DNA of 64,000 nucleotides from Hymenobacter polaris (GTDB lineage Bacteria; Bacteroidota; Bacteroidia; Cytophagales; Hymenobacteraceae), in NCBI RefSeq assembly GCF_012927305.1, contig NZ_JABBGH010000001.1, positions 1,860,001-1,924,000 on the forward strand, given 5' to 3'. Within the stretch, counting starts at the first letter, position 1, and every line of letters starts with the position of its first letter. Shown here piece by piece: positions 24,625 to 32,503 of this stretch. The position numbers were made by a program, and so were the translations under genes. Below the pieces are notes generated by a model. That model was not told the DNA's origin and searched no databases. It saw nothing but the letters and a program-made list of their open reading frames with translations.

Positions 24625-26058
24625 ATGAGACGAACAACGACCTACTTGCCACTGCTGGCGGCGGGCTTGCTGCTGGGGGCTTGCAGCCGCCCGGCCGCTA
24701 CCGGCACCACTGCCGCCACTACCACGCCGCCCGCCAGCACGGCGGCGCCGGCATCCGCCACCACGCCAGCGGCGCCGGCTTTTTCCATTCCGGTCGAGTA
24801 CTACACGCTGCCGAATGGGCTGCGGGTGGTACTCTCGCCCGACCATACGGCGCCCACGGCCACGGTGGCGGTGTACTACAACGTGGGCTTCCGCAACGAG
24901 CCGCGCGACCGCACGGGCTACGCGCATTTATTTGAGCACCTGATGTTTCAGGGCTCGCAGAACCTGGGCAAGCTGGAGTTCATCAATCTGATTCAGAAGA
25001 ACGGCGGGGTGCTGAACGGCTCGACGCGCTTCGACTTCACCAACTACTTCGAGACGGTGCCTTCTAACAAGCTCGAAACCATGCTCTGGGCCGAGGCCGA
25101 CCGCATGCGCGGCACGGCCCTGACGCCCGCCAGCCTGGCCAACCAGCAGGGCGTGGTGAAGAGCGAGGTGCGCGTGAACGTGCTCAACCAGCCCTACGGC
25201 GGTTTCCCGTGGCTCGATATGCCGCAGAAAGCCAACAAGAACTGGAACAACGCCCACAACTTTTACGGCGACCTGGCCGACCTCGACGCGGCCACGCTGC
25301 AGGATGCCCTAGGGTTTTTCAAGACCTACTACACGCCCAGCAACGCGGCGCTGGCCGTGGTGGGCGACTTCGAGCCGGCCGAAGCCAAAGCCATGGTAGA
25401 GAAGTATTTTGCCCACATCCCGAGCGCCCCCAGGCCTGCCAAACCCGACCTGACCGAGCCGCGCCAGGAACAGGAGCAGCGCTTCACGAAGGACGACAAG
25501 CTGGCCAACAAGCCGGCCCTGGCCTTCGCCTACCACATGCCCGACCGCAACACGCCCGCCTACTACGCCATGATTTTGCTCGACCAGCTGCTGCTGCAAG
25601 GCAAGGACAGCCGCCTTTATCAGGCGCTAGTGCAGAAGCGCGGCTACACCGACGACGTGAGCGGCGGCATCAACTACCTGGGCAACGCCTACAACTACAG
25701 CGGCCCCATGCTGTGGATGGGCAACCTGACCTACGACAGCTCGGTGAGTGCCGACTCGGTGCTGGGCGCTGTTAACCAAACGATTGGGCGCTTGCAGCAG
25801 CAGGGTGTGAGCCAGGCCGACCTCGACCTGGCGCTGGTGAAGCTGCGCAGCTCGCTCTACGACAACCTACAAAGCGGCTTCGGCCGGGCCGATTTGCTGG
25901 CCGCCTTCGCGCTGTTCGACAACGACCCCGCCCGCATCAACACCTTGGAGGCCGAGTTTCGGAAGGTGACGCCGGCCCTGATGCAGCAAACCGTGCGCGA
26001 CTACCTGCGGCCCACCAACCGCACCATCCTCATCGTCAACCCGCTGGCTAAAAGCTAA
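24625..26058 (+). CDS. M16 zinc peptidase, catalytic partner
   Basis: Periplasmic/lipid-anchored peptidase of the M16B (pitrilysin-like) family. The signal carries a lipobox (LLLGACSRP, Cys20), then an Ala/Thr-rich linker, then the inverted zinc motif HLFEH at residues 101-105 within YAHLFEHLMFQGSQN, followed by NGSTRFDFTNYFE and a C-terminal half domain. 477 residues, usual for one M16B subunit. It lies 6 nt upstream of a second M16 gene lacking the zinc motif, the standard active/inactive heterodimer arrangement. Confidence 0.93.
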   Translation: MRRTTTYLPLLAAGLLLGACSRPAATGTTAATTTPPASTAAPASATTPAAPAFSIPVEYYTLPNGLRVVLSPDHTAPTATVAVYYNVGFRNEPRDRTGYAHLFEHLMFQGSQNLGKLEFINLIQKNGGVLNGSTRFDFTNYFETVPSNKLETMLWAEADRMRGTALTPASLANQQGVVKSEVRVNVLNQPYGGFPWLDMPQKANKNWNNAHNFYGDLADLDAATLQDALGFFKTYYTPSNAALAVVGDFEPAEAKAMVEKYFAHIPSAPRPAKPDLTEPRQEQEQRFTKDDKLANKPALAFAYHMPDRNTPAYYAMILLDQLLLQGKDSRLYQALVQKRGYTDDVSGGINYLGNAYNYSGPMLWMGNLTYDSSVSADSVLGAVNQTIGRLQQQGVSQADLDLALVKLRSSLYDNLQSGFGRADLLAAFALFDNDPARINTLEAEFRKVTPALMQQTVRDYLRPTNRTILIVNPLAKS

Positions 26059-26064
26059 TTCCCT

Positions 26065-27537
26065 ATGAAAACCTTTGTCTTGACTGCCTGCGGCCTAGCG
26101 TTGTCGGCCGCCCTAGCCCTGCCGGCCGCTGCCCAGCGCAAGTCGGGTCCAGTACCCCAGCGCAGGCCGGCGCACACAGCGGCCACCCGTACCACGGAGC
26201 CAGTTGCACCCAAGGAAACACCCCCGGCGGGCGGCCCGGCTCGCGATTTCCAGCTGCCGGCCCGCACCGATTTCACGCTCAGCAACGGGCTGCTGACCCG
26301 GCTGGTGCCCTACGGCGACATCCCCAAGGTGAATATTTTGGTGGCCGTGCGGGCCGCTAAGGTGAACGAGCCAGCCGGGCAAGACGGCGTAAGCACCCTG
26401 CTGGCCAAGCTATTGCAGGAGGGCACCACTAGCCGCACGGCCGCCGCCGTGGCCGAGCAGGCGGCCCGCATGGGCGGCTCGCTCTACGTGGGCGCCGGCA
26501 ACGACGAAACGCGCATCTACGCCGACTGCCTGAGCGAGTACGCGCCCGCCATGCTAGCGTTGCTGGCCGACGTGGTGCAGCACCCGGCCCTGCCCGCCGC
26601 CGAGCTGCCGCGCCTCAAAACCGACCTCAAGCGCCAGTACAACCTGCAGCGCGGCCAGCCCGGCACCCAGGCCGAGCAGAAGCTCCTAGGGTCGCTGTAC
26701 CCCGGCCAGGCCTACGGGCGCCCGCTGCCTACTGATGCCCAAGTAGATGCGCTCACCCTGGAGCAGGCACGGGCGTTTTACCAGGCCGAGTTTGGGGCGC
26801 AGCGCACGGCCATCTTCATCGCGGGCAAGTTTGACCCCGCTACCGCGCGCCAGGCCGTAGAAACCAACTGGACCAGCTGGCCCACTGGCCCGGCCCCGCG
26901 CCTAGTGGTGGCCAAGCCCGCCACCCAGGCCCAGCTGCTCACCCAGGACCGCCCCGACGCGCCCCAATCGACGCTGATGCTGGGTTTGCCCGTGGCCGAC
27001 CCTACCAGCCCCGACTACACGGCCCTGCGTGTAACCAACTCGCTGCTAGGCGGTTCGTTTGGCTCACGCATCACCCGCAACATCCGCGAGGACAAGGGCT
27101 ACACCTACTCGCCCTACAGCTATCTCGACGCCGACTACCACACCGCCCTGTGGGTGCAGGCCGCCGACGTGACCACCAAGGACACCTATAACTCGCTGAA
27201 GGAGATAGTGAACGAGATTGAGCGGCTGCAAAAAACGCCGCCCACCGCCGACGAGCTGCGCGGCATCCAGAACTATGAGGTGGGCACGTTTGTGCTGCGC
27301 AACTCCTCGCCGGGCGGCATCGTGAGCCAGCTCGACGGCATGCACCTGCAGGGCCAGCCCGACACCTACCTCACCGAGCAGGTGCAGCGCCTCAACGCCG
27401 TGACGCCCGAGCAGGTGAGCGCCCTCACGCGCAAGTACATCCGCCCCGAGGCGCTGACGACCGTAGTAGTGGGCGACCAGAAAGTAATCGCGCCCCAGCT
27501 CAAGCAGTACCAGGCCATGCAGAAAAAGGCGCTATAG
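26065..27537 (+). CDS. M16 peptidase-like protein, non-catalytic partner
   Basis: 490 residues with a signal peptide (LTACGLALSAALALPAAAQ) and an M16 fold, but where the zinc motif should be the sequence reads GVSTLLAKLLQEGTTSR, with no HxxEH. The later substrate-binding segment RNIREDKGYTYSPYS, conserved in regulatory subunits, is intact. It should pair with the upstream zinc-bearing subunit to form the closed chamber, as in mitochondrial processing peptidase-like M16B pairs. Coupled in an operon (6-nt gap). A REP-like palindrome follows. Confidence 0.92.
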   Translation: MKTFVLTACGLALSAALALPAAAQRKSGPVPQRRPAHTAATRTTEPVAPKETPPAGGPARDFQLPARTDFTLSNGLLTRLVPYGDIPKVNILVAVRAAKVNEPAGQDGVSTLLAKLLQEGTTSRTAAAVAEQAARMGGSLYVGAGNDETRIYADCLSEYAPAMLALLADVVQHPALPAAELPRLKTDLKRQYNLQRGQPGTQAEQKLLGSLYPGQAYGRPLPTDAQVDALTLEQARAFYQAEFGAQRTAIFIAGKFDPATARQAVETNWTSWPTGPAPRLVVAKPATQAQLLTQDRPDAPQSTLMLGLPVADPTSPDYTALRVTNSLLGGSFGSRITRNIREDKGYTYSPYSYLDADYHTALWVQAADVTTKDTYNSLKEIVNEIERLQKTPPTADELRGIQNYEVGTFVLRNSSPGGIVSQLDGMHLQGQPDTYLTEQVQRLNAVTPEQVSALTRKYIRPEALTTVVVGDQKVIAPQLKQYQAMQKKAL

Positions 27538-27570
27538 GAGGCCCTAGGGTTATCTAGCAACAGGCAGGCG

Positions 27571-27672
27571 GTCATGCTCATCTGGCGTCCGCTTGCCGAA
27601 GCATCTCTACCGAACGTCACCCGGACGGTGCAGTAGAGCTGCTTCGGCAAGCGGACGCCAGATGAGCATGAC
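27571..27672. repeat. REP-like palindromic repeat, copy 4
   Basis: 40-bp arms (27571-27610 and 27633-27672) with one mismatch; contains GGCGTCCGCTTGCCGAAGCA. Downstream of the M16 pair. Confidence 0.9.
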
Positions 27673-27702
27673 GTTTTATTTATCTCCTATGACACCTTAA
27701 AC

Positions 27703-27766
27703 AAGTTTCGCAAGGTTTTTGAATGGAAGCGCCCAGCCGCTTTGTTCAGAGAACCTTGCGAAACTT
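27703..27766. repeat. 15-bp inverted repeat before the MORN gene
   Basis: AAGTTTCGCAAGGTT (27703-27717) and its exact reverse complement (27752-27766) with a 34-nt spacer, ending 37 nt before the MORN-protein start. Could be a leader hairpin or operator. Confidence 0.7.
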
Positions 27767-27803
27767 TGCGCTAAAAGACGTTCGCCCAACGTTCTGCTAC
27801 TTC

Positions 27804-29261
27804 ATGCGATACCAATTGCTTTTACTAGCGCTGCTGCCCCTAGGCGCCCACGCCCAGCGCAGCCAGCGCATTACCGTGTGGTTTGACTCGACCAAGACCC
27901 ACCCGCACGAGATTTACCGCGCCCTGGTGGCGGGCGATACCGTGCCCAACGGCCCCTACAAGCGCTTTTACCGCAACGGCCGCCTGGAGGCCCAAACCCG
28001 CTACACCGACGGCAAGCGCGACTCGGCCTACGTGGAGTTTCACCCCGACGGCGCGCGCCGGCTGGAGGCGACTTATAAGGCCGGCGTGCGCCAGGGCCCG
28101 TTCAAAACCTACTACCCCGGCGGCAAGCAGGTGGCCCAGGAGGGCACTTTCGTGGACGACCAGCCCAGCGGGCCGCTCACCACCTACCACCCCACCGGCC
28201 AGGTGAAGCTGCAAACCACCCTCGACGCCAAGGGCCAGCCCACCGGCGCCGTGCGCGAGCTGTACGCCAACGGCAAGCCCGCCGCCGAAATCAGCTACGC
28301 CAACGGGCAAGCCAGCGGCCCGGCCAAGTTCTACTACCCCAGCGGCCAGCTCCAGAGCGAGGGCACGCTACGCGGCGGCCTGCTAAGCGGCTCGTACAGA
28401 ACATATTACGAAACCGGCCAGCTCGAAAGCGAGACGGTGATGAACGACCAGACCGGCAAGGGCAGCTACCGCGCCTACTACCCCACCGGGCAGCTGGAAA
28501 CCGAGGGCACCTACGCGCCGGCCGCCATCCGGGAGCGCCCGGTGCGCAACACCCTAGGCGACGACCTAACCAAGCGCGTGGCCCCGCGCACCGGCACGGC
28601 CGCCCTCGACGGGCCGGCCACCAGCTACTACGTCAGCGGCAAGGTGCGCAGCAAAACCACCTACCGGGGCGGCGTGCCCACCGGCCGCGCCACCGAGTAC
28701 TACGAAAACGGGCAGGTGAAGCAGGAAACCGACTACTCGGCCCAGGGCCGCGACACCAAGCTGGTGAGCTACTACGACGCCCCCGGCCAGCCCCGCAAAG
28801 ACGAGCAGCAAACCAAGAACGAGCACCCCGCCGGCACTTGGAAAGGCTACTTTCCCGACGGCAAAACCCCGCGCCTACAAGAAACCTACGGCCCCACCGG
28901 CAAACTGCAGGGCGAGCGCACCACTTACTTCGACACCGGCCAGGTGCAAACCCGCCAGCTCTACGAAAACGGCCTGCAAACCGGCCTAGGGCAGCAGTAC
29001 TTCGCCAACGGCAAGCTCTGGAAGGAAGGCACTTACGCGAAGAGCCTGCTCTCGGGCCCCTACCGCGAGCTGCGCCAAGACGGCACCCTGGCCGAAACCG
29101 GCCAGTATAAAAACGGCAAAGCCAGCAGCCAGTGGACCTACTACAAAGCCGACGGCACCACCATCGAGCGCCAGGTAACCTACCGCGACGGCCGCATCGA
29201 CGCCGGCGGCCCTGCCAAGCGCCTGAACGGCAAACCTTACGTGGCGCCCAAGAAAAAGTAG
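27804..29261 (+). CDS. MORN-repeat (YwqK-like) exported protein
   Basis: 485 residues with signal peptide (MRYQLLLLALLPLGAHAQ) and around fifteen MORN_2-type repeats of the form G.(Y/F)..Y...G....E..Y..G (for example GPFKTYYPGGKQ, GSYRAYYPTGQLETEG, GLGQQYFANGKLWKEG). Such proteins are annotated as 'toxin-antitoxin YwqK family' by similarity, but the exported solenoid here points to a surface or periplasmic structural role. The start is the Met before the signal (27804), not the frame opening at 27723 inside the inverted repeat. Confidence 0.88.
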   Translation: MRYQLLLLALLPLGAHAQRSQRITVWFDSTKTHPHEIYRALVAGDTVPNGPYKRFYRNGRLEAQTRYTDGKRDSAYVEFHPDGARRLEATYKAGVRQGPFKTYYPGGKQVAQEGTFVDDQPSGPLTTYHPTGQVKLQTTLDAKGQPTGAVRELYANGKPAAEISYANGQASGPAKFYYPSGQLQSEGTLRGGLLSGSYRTYYETGQLESETVMNDQTGKGSYRAYYPTGQLETEGTYAPAAIRERPVRNTLGDDLTKRVAPRTGTAALDGPATSYYVSGKVRSKTTYRGGVPTGRATEYYENGQVKQETDYSAQGRDTKLVSYYDAPGQPRKDEQQTKNEHPAGTWKGYFPDGKTPRLQETYGPTGKLQGERTTYFDTGQVQTRQLYENGLQTGLGQQYFANGKLWKEGTYAKSLLSGPYRELRQDGTLAETGQYKNGKASSQWTYYKADGTTIERQVTYRDGRIDAGGPAKRLNGKPYVAPKKK

Positions 29262-29550
29262 TCTAGGGCCTGGCAGTTGGCACCAGGTGCTACAAGCATC
29301 CTGCTCGACTCCGCTTGGTTTCGCACCAGGGCCTCGCGACGCAGGCACTTCGGCCAACTGCCAAGGCTTGCAGCACAGGCGTAATCAAAAATTCGTTGAT
29401 TAACTAAGGAGATACGGCTCACCAGCTCTACTTCCAGAACTCACTTCTTGCCCCTCAAAAATCAGGCTTTATCAACTAATAGGGGGTAGGTTCTTTAAAG
29501 TGCGGTAACTGTTGCAAAAGTAGGCGACTGGACCGCGGTACCTTAGGTCC

Positions 29551-30426
29551 GTGCAGGGCCACAAGCAGTTAGTCAATAAAGTTGTCCTCCGCTTCCAGTT
29601 GTCGGAGCGCGTGCCGAAGCAGAATATCTACCGTCGGCTAGCCGAGCTGCTCGACTGGGACTTTCTCTATGCCCAAACCCAGGTCCTCTATAGCCTCACC
29701 GGCCAGCCCTCGCTTGCCCCCGTGGTGTTCTTCAAGTTGATGCTGGTCAGTCGGCTGGAAAACCTGGTTAGTGACCGCCGCCTTATTGAGCACTGTAGTC
29801 TGCGGCTCGATATCCTCTACTTTTTAGGCTACGAAGTAGACGAAGAGTTACCCTGGCGCTCGACTATCAGCTGCCCCCGCCAGCTCTACCCGGCTACCGT
29901 CTTCGAGCACCTATTTGAGCACGTCTTTGCCCACTATGTGGCTGCGAGGCTCGTCACCGGCCACACCCAAGCTGTAGACTCGGCCTTCGTCAAGGCGAAC
30001 GCCTCACTCGAGGGCCTGTGCGAGAAGTAGGCTACGTGTAGCGCCGGCGCGCCCGCTACACGTAGCCGGCGAGTCGCTGCCAGACGTGCCGACCCTAGCA
30101 CTAGCGGCTGTTATTTCTAGCCCCGCGCATCAGCCCTGCTATAGCACCTTGCCTCCACGCGCGCTACCTGCGTAATGACAGCGAGCTCTTATGGCGCGGC
30201 CGGCCGCAGGCTTGGCTGCTGAGCAACAAAACACATTACAGCCCGGCTGACCCCGATACCCGCATCTCCGTCAAACCCGGCAAAGCGCGAGCGCTCAATC
30301 ACTTATGTAGTATGGCCGTGAATGAGAGCCACGGAGCTATCAGTCACGTGCAGGCCGATTTCGCCGACCAGCGCGATTGCACCCTACTGCCCAGTATTGT
30401 CGCCCCGCTGCACCAGCGCCTAGCTA
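29551..30426 (+). pseudogene. IS1182-family transposase fragment
   Basis: N-terminal part is open to 30030 (PKQNIYRRLAELLDWDFLYA ... AVDSAFVKANAS) and matches the DUF772/DDE transposases of IS1182. The central part is lost or frameshifted, replaced by a perfect 14-bp hairpin at 30030-30067. The frame resumes with WLLSNKTHYSPADPDTRISV and ISHVQADFADQRDCTLLP up to 30421. The C-terminal third is absent because the IS982 copy sits at this point and no IS1182 sequence continues on its other side. Non-functional. Confidence 0.85.
30030..30067. repeat. Perfect 14-bp hairpin inside the IS1182 remnant
   Basis: GGCTACGTGTAGCG and its exact reverse complement around a 10-nt GC-only loop; it sits exactly where the transposase frame breaks. 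Confidence 0.7.
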
Positions 30427-30460
30427 ACCCAAGTTGCGGGGTATAGACAAAGCAGAAAAA

Positions 30461-30483
30461 AGTCTGTTCGGCACGAACAGACT
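30461..30483. terminator. Hairpin just inside the IS982 left end
   Basis: AGTCTGTTCG pairs with CGAACAGACT; the T-run lies on the minus-strand transcript. Confidence 0.6.
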
Positions 30484-30521
30484 AGGTTTAGGGTCTCTGA
30501 CCTCCCTTTACCGCCTTGACC

Positions 30522-31353
30522 ATGCGCGAACAGACCGTTGCAATGTACTGCGTGCTCGACGATATCATCCGCTTCACCCGCCCGGCGCATACGCCGCCCG
30601 CCACGGGCGGCCGGCGACTGACCGACGCGCAGGTGCTGACCACGGCCTTGGTGGCGACGCGCTTTTTCGGGGGCAACCTGCTAGTAGCCAAACACTATAT
30701 GGAGCAGCACTGGGGCCAGAACCGGCTGGATAAAAGTGGCTTTACCCGCCGCCTGCACGCGCTCACTGACACGCTCCACGCCCTCTTCGCCCTAGTGGGC
30801 GACTGGCTCAAGCACCTACACACCGAGGCACGCTATGTGCTCGACTCCTTTCCGGTGGCCGTGTGCCATAATACCCGTATTCCACGCTGTAAGCTCTTGA
30901 CCGGTAAGGCGTATCACGGCCGCTGCGCCAGCAAGTGCAGCTGGTTTTATGGCTTGAACGTGCAGGTCGTGGCCGCCAGCGACGGCATCCCGGTCGAGTT
31001 TTATATTCATGCCGGGGCCGAGTCGGAGCAGACCGGCCGGCGCGGCTTGGCGCTGGACTTGCCTGCCGGAGCAGCCTCTACACCGATGCCGGCTATACGG
31101 ACTACGTGGCGGAGGACTTGTTCAACGAAGCCAGCGGCAGCCAGCAGCAAAATGCGCGGCGCAAAGACAGTAAACGGCCGCATCATCCTGCCCAAAGCTT
31201 TCTGATACAATACTTCGCAAGGGTATTGAAACTGCGTTCAGTCAGTTGACCACCCGCTTTCCTAAGCATATTCACGCCGTGACGGCCGCCGGATTTGCCT
31301 TGAAAACTGTCTTGTTCATTTTTGCCCATACCTTACACCAAGTCGGTCTGTAG
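30522..31353 (+). pseudogene. IS982-family transposase, frameshifted
   Basis: Reads from MREQTVAMYCVLDDIIRFTR through YVLDSFPVAVCHNTRIPRCK (first DDE aspartate) and YHGRCASKCSWFYGLNVQVV to about 31060, where the frame shifts; SLYTDAGYTDYVAEDLFNEA (second Asp) continues in another frame. A further shift near 31205 leads to GIETAFSQLTTRFPKHIHAV and the normal C-terminus with stop at 31351-31353. At least two frameshifts, so inactive. Its ends are intact and could still be moved by a transposase supplied in trans. Confidence 0.88.
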
Positions 31354-31407
31354 CCCGCAACTTGAGTTAGCTAGCCGAGCGGGCCTTCCAGGCACGCCCC
31401 TTCCTTC

Positions 31408-32300
31408 ATGGAGAAACTCACCATTGCCTTAGATTGGACGCCCAGCAACAAGGCCTCTATGCCGCCGCGGGCCTAGAAGTCGTCCTTCTTTCGCCTAAGG
31501 CGGATGCCTATGCCACTACTCCTGCTCGCCGGCTGGTAGCCGGCGAGGTGGACCTCGCGGTGGCCAGTTCGGAAACCGTGCTCAGCTACCGCACGGCCGC
31601 CGTACCAGTGGAGGTAACGGCCGTGGCCGCTCTCTTGCAACACGACACCAGCGCCATTGCCGTACTGGCCGCTAGTGGCATCGAGCGGCCCGCCCAGCTC
31701 GACGGCCAAGTCTACGCCTCCTACCAGGCCCGCTTTGAAGATTGGATTGTGCAGGAGCTGGTCAAGCGCGATGGGGGCCAAGGCAACTTGCGCCTGGAAT
31801 ACCCGCCTAAGCTGGAAATTTGGAATCGCCTGCTGCAAGGGCAAGCGGCCGCCACCTGGATTTTTCTAGGCTGGGAAGGAGCCCAGGCCAAGCTCGCCAA
31901 CGTGGCCCTGCGCACGTTCAGCCTGGAAGAGTACGGCATTCCCTACGGCTACACCCCCGTGCTGGTCAGCGTGCCGGCCGTGCTAGCGACCAAGCGCCCG
32001 GCCATCGCCCGATTTTTGCAAGTAAGCGGCGAGGGCTACCGGCAGGCCGTGGCCGACCCAGCCCTGGCCGCGCAGCAGCTCGCTCAAACCGGCCTGCCTG
32101 ACTTCGCCGACGTGCCGCTGGTGCAAACTTCGCTTGAGTTGCTACAACCCCACTTTCTGACGGAGTCGGGCAACTGGGGCACCATGGACGCGCAAAAATG
32201 GGTAGCCTTTGTAACGTGGCTAGAAACGACAGGGCTACTGGTACCTACCGCTGATACGACCCCGGATAAGCTCTTCGTTAATGTACTGCTCGCCTCCTAG
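31408..32300 (+). pseudogene. THI5/NMT1-like substrate-binding protein, broken by a small deletion
   Basis: Encodes a protein of the NMT1/THI5-like family (periplasmic or cytosolic binding proteins of thiamine-pyrimidine or related ABC uptake). The first codons MEKLTIALDWTPS are the family's usual opening. The expected next segment (about NTNHTGFYVA) is missing and the frame shifts, after which QQGLYAAAGLEVVLLSPK continues to the normal end. Later GEVDLAVASSETVLSY and the mid part look intact. The junction reads ACGCCCAGCAACAAGG, consistent with a deletion between GCCCA repeats. It lacks a signal peptide and no permease genes are nearby. Confidence 0.8.
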
Positions 32301-32503
32301 CCATTGCGGAGAACGGAGCCGGAGAACGGCTTAGGAAAACTAGCGTTCCTGAACCGAGCACCGGGTTGGCGTCGGCTCCAACAAAGAATCCCTTACGGCA
32401 ATCATTCACTCCGTTGTACCGAGAATTCTCCGGTTGCTGGGGCGGGGCGGCCCAACCCAATGCGGAAACTAGTAACGATTAAACCGGACACGCGAACTGG
32501 TTA

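Larger units (their letters stand above)
30427..31367 (+). mobile_element. IS982-family insertion sequence, decayed
   Basis: Terminal inverted repeats ACCCAAGTTGCGGGGTATAG (30427-) and ACTCAAGTTGCGGGCTACAG (reading in from 31367) flank the element. Exact 6-bp target duplication TAGCTA (30421-30426 and 31368-31373). Length of 941 bp fits the family. The transposase inside is frameshifted. Confidence 0.92.
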
